Part shown: one piece after another, positions 16,568-24,900 of the stretch
How positions within the stretch are numbered: position 1 is the first letter of the stretch
Layout of the letters: every line of letters starts with the position of its first letter
DNA from: Hyphomonadaceae bacterium
Lineage (GTDB): Bacteria > Pseudomonadota > Alphaproteobacteria > Caulobacterales > Hyphomonadaceae
Reading direction: 5' to 3'
Length of the DNA stretch: 64,000 bases
Assembly (NCBI GenBank): GCA_016714495.1
Contig: JADKDU010000003.1
Span: 62,001 to 126,000 of the forward strand
Translations under genes and position numbers: made by a program
Notes under the pieces: generated by a model
What the model was told of the DNA's origin: nothing
The model's database searches: none
Seen by the model: only the letters and a program-made list of their open reading frames with translations

Positions 16568-19387
16568 ATGAAGACTCACGCGCTCGGCGGCGCCTCTGCG
16601 ATAGCATTATTGATCGCATTGAGCCCGTCACAAGCTGCTTTCGCTCAAGAGGCGCCTGGTCAGGTAGCGCCACAAGCAGATGCTGCAGATTCGACTGATC
16701 GTGTTATCGTCACCGGTTCGCGCATCGCAGTTGAAACCGGCGCAGAAGCACCCACCCCCGTCAGCGTTGTCGGCCTGGAAGAGCTCCAGAACTCGGCGCA
16801 GACAGCCATCGTCGATTCGCTGATTGAGATCCCCGCACTTCGGGGCTCCGCCACGCCGTCCAAGGGCAGCAACGCTATTTCCAACGGATCGTTCCTGAAC
16901 CTGCGCAACCTTGGCACATTCCGGAACCTCGTCCTGCTGGACGGCAAGCGTTTCGTGACCCAACAGGTATTCGGTGGCGTCACCGCCGCCGTTAACATCG
17001 AGGCCATTCCATCGGGTCTGATCCAGCGGGTCGACACGGTGACCGGCGGCGCCTCAGCCGCTTACGGTTCGGACGCCGTGGCCGGCGTCGTGAACTTCAT
17101 TCTCGACACCGAGTATGAGGGGATCAAGGGCGAAGTCGCGGTCGGTCAGACGGACTACGGCGACAACCTGAACTATGGCGCCAAACTCACCGCCGGCGGC
17201 GCCTTCGCCGACGGACGTGGCCACATGCTGTTCGCCGCGGAATACAATCGCACCGATGGCATTGCCGGCGACCCGCTGGGCGAGGACCCTCAGCGCCCGT
17301 GGCTCGATGAAGTTCCGGCCGTCGCAATTTCCGGCGGCCGCCCCGGCCTCGTATACAACTCCCGCTTCGCCGCCACGCCGCCGGAAGGCGTCATCTGGAC
17401 AGGCCCGCTGGCCGGCACCACGTTCGACGCAAGCGGTAATCCGATTCCGTATAACTACGGCACCAACCGCCGCGGCGAGTATTCCGAGGGTGGAGACGGC
17501 TGGAAGATGGGCAGCGCCACCAATCTTGCGAAACCGAACTTCCGCTCCTCCATTTTCGGCCGGATCAGCTACGATCTCGACGACGACACGAACGTCTACC
17601 TAGAGCTTCTGCACGCTGATAGCACGGTCAAGGGTCACCAAGGCTATATCGGACCGGACATCTTCACCGGCGGCTCGTCCGGCATCGCCATCAAACGCGA
17701 TAACGCCTACATCACGCCCGCGCTGGGCGCCCTGATGGACGCCGCCGGCGTCACGTCGGTCAGCGTCCGGAAGATCTTCGACAACGTCAACAACTGGGGC
17801 AAGAACGTCACCGACCGTGTCGTGCTGGGCCTTGACGGTCGTATCAATGACGACTGGACCTATGAGGCCTACGGCACGTACGGCGTCAGCAAGGGGTCGC
17901 TAAGACTGGGGGGCGACAACCCGCTTTCGACCTCCTTCTTCTACGGAACGGATGCGGTTCGGAACGCCAGTGGCAATATCGTTTGCCGGATCAAGCTGAC
18001 GGACCCCAACAATCCCTGCGTTCCGATCAATCTGTTCGGCACAGTCAGCGCCAATGGCGCCTATAGCGCGGCGCAAAAAGAGTATTTCTTCCCCGAGTTC
18101 ACTTATTTCAACACCAACTCGCAGGCAGTCGTGGAAGCGAGCGTCTCGGGATCTCTGTTCGAACTTCCGGCAGGCACAGTCTCCATGGCGACAGGTGTCG
18201 GCTACCGTCACGAAGACATGGACCGGACGACCGATACGCGCGGAAATTCCGCTGTCCGCAACCCCTATACCAACGCGATCGGCGCCTACGGTTATCTCAA
18301 CCAGCCGGGCGTCAAAGGCGCGCTGGAAATGTGGGAAGGCTTTGCCGAGGTCCAGGTTCCGCTGCTTGCTGACCTGCCCTTCGTCAAGTCGCTCGACGCC
18401 AACCTCGCCGGCCGCCGCACCGAGTACAGCACGTCGGGGGGGGTTGATACGTGGAAAGCTGGTCTGGTCTACGAACCGTTCGATGGCCTGCGCCTGCGCG
18501 GAACCATCTCTCGCGACGTCCGCGCCGCCGGCCTCCCCGAACTCTTTACGCCTCCGGCCTCTGGTTACTCGAGCGTGTCGGACCCGTTCAGGGCCCGCGA
18601 ATTCGTCGCCATGATCCCGATCACCTTGGGCAATAGGAAACTGACGCCGGAAGAAGCCGATACCCAGACCGTCGGCGTCGTTTACCGTCCGGACTTCCTG
18701 CCTGACTTCTACGCCTCGATCGACTACTACAAGATCGAGATCGCGGGGCAGATCGCCACGCTCACGCCGCAACGGACCATCGACCTGTGCTTCCAGGGGC
18801 TCTCGGAGTACTGCGGCTTGATCACGCGCGGTACGCCGGCCCCGGGCCAGGCCCTTGGCCAGGTCCTCAGCATCCAGACGCCCCTGCTCAATCTTTCGAA
18901 TTTCGTCACGAGCGGGATCGACGTCGAGGCTGGCTATGAAACTCAGCTGGACCTGTTCGGCACTCCGGGCGACCTCAACGTCCGCTTCTTTGGAACGCAC
19001 ACGATCGACGCCGAAACCACCCCGCCGGGCATCAACGCAACCAAGCAGGACACCGCCGACGGCGTCGCCCAGCAGGTTGCGACCCTGTCCGTTGGCTACA
19101 AGACCGGCCCGCTGTCGCTTACCCTGCAAGAGACCTGGGTGTCTGGCGGACGTTTCTCGTTCAACTTTGCTCGCTTCGCAGGCGACCGGATCAAGGGCCA
19201 GACCTGGGCCGACCTGACTGCGAATTACGAGCTCGATAACGGACTGGAATTCTTCGGATCGGTTCAGAACATCTTCGACAGGGACCCGCCGGTGTTCTAT
19301 CTGGCCGGCCCGGTCACCACTCCGTTCAACGGGAACTTCGATCTGTTGGGACGGCGCTACCTGGTCGGTTTCCGTTTCGCACTTTAA
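16568..19387 (+). CDS. Large TonB-dependent receptor
   Basis: A 939-residue outer-membrane receptor. It has a signal peptide ending AFAQE, a TonB-box-like RVIVTGSRI, a plug with LNLRNLGTFRNLVLLDGKRF and GGASAAYGSDAVAGVVNFIL, a 22-strand barrel region, and a terminal YLVGFRFAL. This type is amplified in Caulobacterales and Sphingomonadales and takes up oligosaccharides, aromatic or other large compounds; the ligand is unknown. It is paralogous to the broken receptor at 49071. It lies between two PDLQG genes and shares their cis-element, so it may import the PDLQG substrate or product. Two hairpins follow. Confidence 0.85.
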   Translation: MKTHALGGASAIALLIALSPSQAAFAQEAPGQVAPQADAADSTDRVIVTGSRIAVETGAEAPTPVSVVGLEELQNSAQTAIVDSLIEIPALRGSATPSKGSNAISNGSFLNLRNLGTFRNLVLLDGKRFVTQQVFGGVTAAVNIEAIPSGLIQRVDTVTGGASAAYGSDAVAGVVNFILDTEYEGIKGEVAVGQTDYGDNLNYGAKLTAGGAFADGRGHMLFAAEYNRTDGIAGDPLGEDPQRPWLDEVPAVAISGGRPGLVYNSRFAATPPEGVIWTGPLAGTTFDASGNPIPYNYGTNRRGEYSEGGDGWKMGSATNLAKPNFRSSIFGRISYDLDDDTNVYLELLHADSTVKGHQGYIGPDIFTGGSSGIAIKRDNAYITPALGALMDAAGVTSVSVRKIFDNVNNWGKNVTDRVVLGLDGRINDDWTYEAYGTYGVSKGSLRLGGDNPLSTSFFYGTDAVRNASGNIVCRIKLTDPNNPCVPINLFGTVSANGAYSAAQKEYFFPEFTYFNTNSQAVVEASVSGSLFELPAGTVSMATGVGYRHEDMDRTTDTRGNSAVRNPYTNAIGAYGYLNQPGVKGALEMWEGFAEVQVPLLADLPFVKSLDANLAGRRTEYSTSGGVDTWKAGLVYEPFDGLRLRGTISRDVRAAGLPELFTPPASGYSSVSDPFRAREFVAMIPITLGNRKLTPEEADTQTVGVVYRPDFLPDFYASIDYYKIEIAGQIATLTPQRTIDLCFQGLSEYCGLITRGTPAPGQALGQVLSIQTPLLNLSNFVTSGIDVEAGYETQLDLFGTPGDLNVRFFGTHTIDAETTPPGINATKQDTADGVAQQVATLSVGYKTGPLSLTLQETWVSGGRFSFNFARFAGDRIKGQTWADLTANYELDNGLEFFGSVQNIFDRDPPVFYLAGPVTTPFNGNFDLLGRRYLVGFRFAL

Positions 19388-19399
19388 TGTCTGCACTAC

Positions 19400-19431
19400 C
19401 CCTCATGGCTGCCCCGAATCGGCCATGAGGG
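19400..19431 (+). terminator. Hairpin after the TonB receptor
   Basis: CCCTCATGGC pairs with GCCATGAGGG around a 12-base loop, 12 bases after the receptor stop. There is no T-run, so it may stabilise the mRNA end rather than terminate. Confidence 0.5.
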
Positions 19432-19457
19432 CTAACTTCCAGAGCCGCTTGGCTCTT

Positions 19458-19497
19458 GGCGCAGCTCGCCTACCGGCGGCTGCGCCTTTTGTTTTTT
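19458..19497 (+). terminator. Rho-independent terminator
   Basis: GGCGCAGC pairs with GCTGCGCC and is followed by TTTTGTTTTTTG. It is the likely true end of the receptor transcript. Confidence 0.75.
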
Positions 19498-19524
19498 GTT
19501 GAACCGACAGCGGCGCTGCCAGAT

Positions 19525-21306
19525 CGATAACCGTCCGGTCCGACCGACCTTATGGCGGCGAAGGGCCATTCTGGATGGATCGGGGCGGATCGTGTCCGTT
19601 TGTCTGTCGTGGACGCGATCTCACCATGTCCGACCATAAGTTCGCCAGGGCGCGCCGCAGCTACTCCGATGCGTTCAAGCGTGAGGTAGTGACCGAGGAC
19701 CCATGACCCGGGTGTGTCGATAGCTGCCCGTCGCGAGGCGGCACGAGATCAACGCCAACGTCGTGTTCGGGTGGCTGCGGGATCCGCGTTTTGGCGGCAA
19801 CGTCGCCCGCATGGAGTTCTTGCCGGTCGCCACAAGTGCGACCCCGATGATGGCGCCCAGCCCGGGGTAAGCGGCCAGACTCGCTGGACCTGACCGTCGA
19901 GTTTCCCGATTGGGCGCAGGGTTCATTGCCGGGGTCAGCCGTCTCTGATCGTCGTCCTCCGGGCTGCACGGCGCTCATGATCCCGGTTCCAGTCTCGACT
20001 GAGGTCCGGGTGGCGGCGGGCGCCACCGACATGCGCAAGGGGCTCGATGGCCACAGCGCGCTGGCGGAGAAGGCGCTGGAGCAGAACCCGTTCAGCGGTG
20101 ATTTTTCGTCGTCCGCCGCCGGCGCGGCGATCTGATCAAGGTCATCTGGTGGGATGGTCAGGGTGCGTGCCTGTTCGCCAGGCGGCTTGAGAAGGGGCGC
20201 TTTGTCTGGCCTTCGCCGGCGGACGGGAGGATCGTCATCCCCCAGGCGCTACTCGCATTCGGCAGGTCAAAGCCCGCCCTGTGTTCGATGATCTCGCCGC
20301 GTGGCTGGGCGTCCAGCCGCAGAAGATCTCCGCCAAGTCGGACACCGCCAAGGGGGTGCACTAAGCCTTGGCGCGCCCGCCGCTGCTTGAGATCTACCTC
20401 TCCAAGGCCGCCAGAGGTCGACATCAGTGCCGCTGGGCGGGCGATCCGTGGCTTGGCTGTAGGGCGTAAGCACTGGCTGTTCGCCGGCTCTGAAGGCGGG
20501 GGACAGACCGCAGCCTTGGCCTGCACCCTGATCGAGCCCGCCAAGCTCAACGCTGTCGACCCGCAAGCCTGCCTCGCTGACGTCCTCGCGCGCATCGCAG
20601 ATCATCCTGCCCGCAGGATCGACGACTTCCTACCGTGGCGCTTCGCTCCGTCGCAAAGGACCGCTAATCTGGCGAGATGAGCACGTCCGCCATCGCCCGC
20701 CTCAAGGTCACACTCGACTATGTCGAGCCGCTCGTGATGCGACGCATCGAGGTCCCGGTCGATATCCGCCTCGATCGGTTGCACCTCGCACTTCAGGCCG
20801 CCATGGGCTGGGAGACGTATCACCTCTGGGAGTTCCACGTGCGCTCCCTGCGGTTTGGACCGCCTGGACAGGACTTCGGGTTCGGCGAGGGACCGCTGAA
20901 CGCCGAGAAGGCGACGCTGCAGGCCGTCATCGAGGCTGCTGGCGCCAAGACGTTGAAGTATCTCTACGACTTCGGTGACGGCTGGGAGCACACCATCAAG
21001 GTCGAACGCATCTCCGAGGCCGCATCCGACGCCGCCTATCCGGTGCTGATCGAGGCCAAGGGCGCCTGCCCACCAGAAGATGTCGGCGGCCCGCCGGGTT
21101 ATGCGGAATACCTTGAAGCGATGGCCGATCCCGACCACGAGCGCCACGACGAACTCATCCAGTGGCGCGGACCCGATTTCGACCCCGACGATCCACACAC
21201 CGCTCGCATCAACGCCGCGCTTGTCGCCCTCGCCAAACGCTGGACCCGTAAGCCGTCCACCAAACAGAAGAAAACGTCGCCCAAGGCGTGACCACCGGAC
21301 GCTTAC
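19525..21306 (+). mobile_element. Decayed IS66-family element with passenger gene
   Basis: The right end reads CCACCGGACGCTTAC (21292-21306), the reverse complement of the GTAAGCG ends typical of IS66. A degenerate match (GATAACCGTCCGGT) at 19525 marks the likely left end. Inside are a frameshifted tnpA fragment (19626 on, RRSYSDAFKREVV), a tnpB with ATDMRKG at about 20020-20040 and, after a frame change, LIKVIWWDGQGACLFARRLE. Then comes a tnpC from which most of the middle is deleted, ending ALGRK-like GRKHWLFAGSEGGGQ and DVLARIADHPARRIDDFLPW. Transposition genes are dead, but the passenger gene downstream is intact. Confidence 0.75.
20677..21291 (+). CDS. Plasmid pRiA4b ORF-3 family protein (IS66 passenger)
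   Basis: A 204-residue intact protein with LKVTLDYVEPLVMRRIEVPV at the start, GWETYHLWEFHV, YLYDFGDGWEHTIKVE and CPPEDVGGPPGYAEYLEA, the full signature of the pRiA4b ORF-3 family. The family is a frequent IS66 and IS1096 companion; its role, perhaps regulatory or accessory to transposition, is unproven. Its ATG overlaps the tnpC remnant stop (GATGA) and it ends inside the right inverted repeat. Its preservation in a dead element is notable. Confidence 0.8.
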   Translation: MSTSAIARLKVTLDYVEPLVMRRIEVPVDIRLDRLHLALQAAMGWETYHLWEFHVRSLRFGPPGQDFGFGEGPLNAEKATLQAVIEAAGAKTLKYLYDFGDGWEHTIKVERISEAASDAAYPVLIEAKGACPPEDVGGPPGYAEYLEAMADPDHERHDELIQWRGPDFDPDDPHTARINAALVALAKRWTRKPSTKQKKTSPKA

Positions 21307-21353
21307 GATGGGTCAACCATGGATACAGATTTCGATCATTCCGTGACAGGTTG

Positions 21354-21390
21354 AAAAAAGAAAAGGGCGAAGCGGCCCGCCGCTTCGCCC
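21354..21390 (-). terminator. Terminator of PDLQG paralog 2
   Basis: GGGCGAAGCGG pairs with CCGCTTCGCCC, and read on the minus strand it is followed by a T-rich run (CTTTTCTTTTTTC). It lies 75 bases past the stop of the minus-strand gene. Confidence 0.8.
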
Positions 21391-21464
21391 GTCTTCAAAC
21401 CAGTCTCACACGCTCTTGCGGTGAGCCACTTAACAAGGCGACATCATCAGTGCGGCAGGCTCGC

Positions 21465-22505
21465 CTATTCTGCTTCCGGAATGCCGGCGAAGATCGCCTT
21501 GCGCGTGCCGTTCTTGCGCCCTTCCCGTTCCATGACGCGGGCGCCACTGAGCAGGTTGAACATGCTGTAATTGCCTTCGTGGCAGGCGTATTCATAGGGC
21601 GGCAAGTGTGAGGCGTTGAGGGGCATCTGCCCTTTCCACGGCTGCGAATAGCGGGTCGGGTCATCGATCGTGTATTCGTACAGGATCTGCCCCTCATTCG
21701 ACCGCGTGAAACGTTCCGTAACTTTACCCTTCTCAGAGATATAACTCTTCTGCTTGGGTTCGACGTTACGAGTCTCGACCACAAGCGTGTTGCCCTCGTA
21801 GTGGCCGACCGAGTTGCCACCCCATTTGGGCAAGCCCGCAGGATCAAGCGTGCCGCCGATCTGGATAACCCGCACATCATGGTTCATTTCAGCCATGATC
21901 ATGACTTGGGTTGGGGTCTGAACGATCTGATAATTATTGTTGTACATTGCATTGAACAGCACAGGGCCGGGACCACCGGTGAAGCCCCAGATGCAACGCT
22001 CTGGAATGCCGCGGGCTTCGGGGTTGTCGCTGCTGAGATCAGAAAACTCTTCTTCCGATGAAGCCGACACCAACGCGTTGCGGGCTGTAGGGGATGCGAT
22101 CCATGGAATCTGGCCATCGGCGGGCTCGACGATCCAGGACGAACGATATTTTCCGTCGATCTTTCCGAGGTCAGCGCCGGGATCCATCCAGAAGCGGTTG
22201 TAGGCGCGGTCAGGGTTCGCATCCGTCAGCAGCTCGGCCTTGGAAAGGGGGGCCTCCTCTTTCGCCACGCGCGTATAGATATTGCGATTGAACAGTTTCG
22301 CCGCTTCTTCATCACTGACAATCAGGCCGGAGGCGCCCGGAGGACGCGCCATGTTTGTAAGCGAGGCGCTGCTGAAGAAGCCCTGCAGGTCTGGTACGCC
22401 CCAGCTTGTCTTGGGCGGATCATAAGCTGGCGCGTTCTGCGCAAACGCTACGGGCGCGAAAGCAAGGACGCTCGCCACTGCCGCCAAGATCGATGTATGC
22501 CTCAC
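21465..22505 (-). CDS. Secreted 'PDLQG' family protein, paralog 2
   Basis: About 346 residues, strongly similar to paralog 1 along the whole length: signal peptide ending AFAQN, SWGVPDLQGFFSSASLTNM, LIVSDEEAAKLFNRNIY, NRFWMDPGADLGKIDG, WIVEPADGQIPW, NALVSASSEEEFSDL, and a C-terminal YEYACHEGNYSMFNLLSGAR. The start is taken as GTG at 22505, because VRHTSILAAV aligns with MRYSSILASV of paralog 1 and a GGAGGAG ribosome site precedes it. The longer ATG reading starts upstream of that site. Function is unknown. The shared cis-element lies 114 bases upstream, and a terminator follows. Confidence 0.75.
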   Translation of the reverse strand: MRHTSILAAVASVLAFAPVAFAQNAPAYDPPKTSWGVPDLQGFFSSASLTNMARPPGASGLIVSDEEAAKLFNRNIYTRVAKEEAPLSKAELLTDANPDRAYNRFWMDPGADLGKIDGKYRSSWIVEPADGQIPWIASPTARNALVSASSEEEFSDLSSDNPEARGIPERCIWGFTGGPGPVLFNAMYNNNYQIVQTPTQVMIMAEMNHDVRVIQIGGTLDPAGLPKWGGNSVGHYEGNTLVVETRNVEPKQKSYISEKGKVTERFTRSNEGQILYEYTIDDPTRYSQPWKGQMPLNASHLPPYEYACHEGNYSMFNLLSGARVMEREGRKNGTRKAIFAGIPEAE

Positions 22506-22618
22506 GAAACTTCTCCTCCGTGTTGATATTTCAAGCACGCCCAACTGACCGGCGACCCAATTGCAGCGGCAATTGTGGACCTTGTTTTAATATGCAAAGC
22601 CGAACATGTTTCTCCGGC

Positions 22619-22670
22619 GAAAGCAATGTAAGCGAATTGGCATATTTGCGGTGAAAACTTGCATATCTGC
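22619..22670 (-). promoter_or_regulatory. Shared cis-element, copy c
   Basis: On the minus strand: GCAGATATGC, 11 bases, GCAAATATGC, 11 bases, CATTGCTTTC. Order and spacing match copies a and b, and it ends 114 bases before the GTG start at 22505. The flanking sequence also resembles copy b. Confidence 0.65.
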
Positions 22671-22729
22671 TGCAGCTGCACAGCCACGTTTCCGTGCCGG
22701 GCAGCTCTCATTGCAAGCCCCCTCCTGAT

Positions 22730-23629
22730 CTACTCTAAATTCAACCCGGCAAGCTCGCCACGCAGCATCTGAAGCACGCCGGAGAAATCCTTGCCGCCAT
22801 AACCCAATCTGTCGAACAGCGCATAAATCGCGGCGGCCTGGGCGCCGAGCGGCGTCGTCGCGCCCGCCTTTGCGGCGGCTTCCTGCGCCAACTTCAGATC
22901 CTTCAGCATCATGCCGGCGGCAAACCCGCCTTCATAATTCCGATCCGACGCGGTCTGCGGGCCGACACCTGGCCATGGCGCATAGCTGGTCAGCGACCAG
23001 CACTGGCCGGAAGACTTCGATGCAATTTCGAAGAAGCGGTCTGGCGACAATCCCAGCCGTTCAGCGAGCGCAAACGCCTCGCATGTGCCGATCATGGAAA
23101 TCCCAAGCAACATGTTGTTGCAGATCTTCGCCGCCTGCCCCGCCCCGTGCTCGCCCGCACGGATCACCACGCGCGCCATCGGCTTCAGCGCACGCTCCAC
23201 GTCGGCGAAATCCGTCTCGCCGCAGCCGACCATGAAGGCCAGCGTGCCGCCTTCTGCAGCTGCGGTGCCGCCAGAGACAGGTGCGTCCGCGAACCGGAAG
23301 CCACCCGCCTTTGCCTGACCTGCGACCGCCCGCGCCGATTCTACATCAACGGTCGAGCAATCGATCAACAATGCTGACCTTGGCGCATTCGGCAGGATTT
23401 CTTCTGAATACACCTTCCGGACGTGCGGCCCGGCCGGCAGCATGGTGATGACCGCATCCACCCCCTGGACCGCCTTCGATACGCTTCCCGCGCCCCGCGC
23501 GCCCGCTGCGACTGCCTTACCCACAACCGCTTCCGATAGGTCGAATGCGTGGACTTCGCGCCCGTCCGCTACCTGTCGCGCGGCCATGCCCCCGCCCATA
23601 TTGCCCAGGCCAATAAATGCGACCTTCAT
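22730..23629 (-). CDS. mmsB: 3-hydroxyisobutyrate dehydrogenase
   Basis: A 299-residue cytosolic NAD-dependent enzyme that oxidises 3-hydroxyisobutyrate to methylmalonate semialdehyde in valine breakdown. It has an N-terminal Rossmann motif (FIGLGNMGGGMA, 5-16), DAPVSGGTAAAEGGTLAFMVGG-type substrate-site sequence, the catalytic Lys in GQAAKICNNMLLG, and a C-terminal KDLKLAQEAA helix. Length is normal. It is the last gene of the minus-strand mmsA-acd-mmsB set, 124 bases after the acyl-CoA dehydrogenase. mmsA next door performs the following step, which makes the assignment firm. Confidence 0.9.
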   Translation of the reverse strand: MKVAFIGLGNMGGGMAARQVADGREVHAFDLSEAVVGKAVAAGARGAGSVSKAVQGVDAVITMLPAGPHVRKVYSEEILPNAPRSALLIDCSTVDVESARAVAGQAKAGGFRFADAPVSGGTAAAEGGTLAFMVGCGETDFADVERALKPMARVVIRAGEHGAGQAAKICNNMLLGISMIGTCEAFALAERLGLSPDRFFEIASKSSGQCWSLTSYAPWPGVGPQTASDRNYEGGFAAGMMLKDLKLAQEAAAKAGATTPLGAQAAAIYALFDRLGYGGKDFSGVLQMLRGELAGLNLE

Positions 23630-23753
23630 GTCGGTGCTCCTGTTATTGCAGCCCTATCGAAAACCTCTGGCGGCTCTCCCGTCCTTAATTCGATCACGAT
23701 GCAAACAACGCGTTGATGTTGCTGGCGTCATGACCAATAATCACACGCATGAA

Positions 23754-24854
23754 TTAATTCATGCCTTCAAGGATCTGGTGGACGCGCAGGTCGCGGACGA
23801 TGCGTTCGATCTCGTAGTCGGCAAGATAGCCATAGCCGCCATGGATCTGCAGCGCGTCATTGGCGATCCTGAATCCTGTGTCGGTTACATAGCGCTTGGC
23901 CATGGCGCAGAATTTCGTTGCGTCCGGCTCTTTTGTGTCCAGCCGGCGCGCCGCCTCGTAGAGGAGCGCGCGTCCGGCTTCGAGATCGGTCGCCATGTCG
24001 GCAAGCTTGAACTGCGTCGCCTGGAAATCCGCAATCGGCTTCCCAAACTGCTTGCGGTCCTTCGAATAAAGAGTTGCGCGCTCCAATGCCTCGGAAGCGG
24101 CGCCGAGGGAGCATGCGGAGATGTTCAACCGTCCACCGTCCAAGCCCATCATTGCGAACTTGAAACCGGATCCCTCGGGTCCGATGCGGTTGGCGGCCGG
24201 AACCCGGCAATCTTCCATAATGACTTGTGCGGTCGGCTGGGCCTGCCAGCCCATCTTCTTTTCATTCTTGCCGAAGGAGAGGCCCGGCGCGCCGTTCTCG
24301 ACCACAAATGCGGATACGCCCTTCGGACCGTCGCCACCGGTTCGCGCCATCACAAGATAGAGGTCAGAGAATCCGCCGCCGGAGATGAAGCTTTTCGAGC
24401 CATTCAGCACATAGTGCGAATCGCCGTCCATCTTTGCAGTCGTTTGTAATCCGGCAGCGTCCGAGCCGGCGTTAGGCTCGGTCAGGCAATAGGAGATGAT
24501 CTTCTGCATGCGCGTGACGTCGGGCAAGAATCGCTTGCGCAGATCGTCCGCACCGAAGGCGTCGATCATCCACGCGCACATGTTGTGAATCGACACGAAC
24601 GCAGCCGTGGAGACGCAACCGCGGGCCAGCTGTTCGAAGACAAGGGCTGCATCCAGACGGCTGAGCGCCGAACCGCCGACGTCATCTCTCACGTAAAGGC
24701 CGGCAAAGCCCAGTTCCGCCATCTGCCGGAGCGTTGACCTGTCCAGGCTCTTTTCTTCTTCCCAGCGCGCAGCATTTGGCTTGAGCTGTTTGTCCGAAAA
24801 GGAGCGCGCAGCCTCCGCAATCAAAGCCTGGTCTTCGTTCAGCTGATAGCCCAT
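23754..24854 (-). CDS. Acyl-CoA dehydrogenase (probably isobutyryl-CoA), short C-terminus
   Basis: A 366-residue flavoprotein of the acyl-CoA dehydrogenase family. It carries CLTEPNAGSDAAGLQTTA (FAD/substrate loop), GSKSFISGGGFSDLYLV, DGGRLNISACSLGAA, YSKDRKQFGKPIADFQ and IHGGYGYLADYEIERIVRD. The place between mmsA and mmsB points to isobutyryl-CoA as substrate. The frame stops at EGMN, where the family normally continues with NEIMR. Reading on in the same frame gives FMRVIIGHDASNINALFAS, so about 19 codons of a normal-looking tail lie behind the stop. The stop falls within the palindrome ATGAATTAATTCAT (23750-23763). Confidence 0.85.
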   Translation of the reverse strand: MGYQLNEDQALIAEAARSFSDKQLKPNAARWEEEKSLDRSTLRQMAELGFAGLYVRDDVGGSALSRLDAALVFEQLARGCVSTAAFVSIHNMCAWMIDAFGADDLRKRFLPDVTRMQKIISYCLTEPNAGSDAAGLQTTAKMDGDSHYVLNGSKSFISGGGFSDLYLVMARTGGDGPKGVSAFVVENGAPGLSFGKNEKKMGWQAQPTAQVIMEDCRVPAANRIGPEGSGFKFAMMGLDGGRLNISACSLGAASEALERATLYSKDRKQFGKPIADFQATQFKLADMATDLEAGRALLYEAARRLDTKEPDATKFCAMAKRYVTDTGFRIANDALQIHGGYGYLADYEIERIVRDLRVHQILEGMN

Positions 24855-24900
24855 GCAATGTGTACCGGTGCCTAACGTCCAGCCAAAATCGTTGTCGCGC

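Noticed and set aside
17900..19396. 498-residue open frame on the minus strand
   Set aside because: It lies antisense to the TonB receptor, has no domain, and is rich in Arg/Asp/Val as expected for a shadow of a GC-rich gene.
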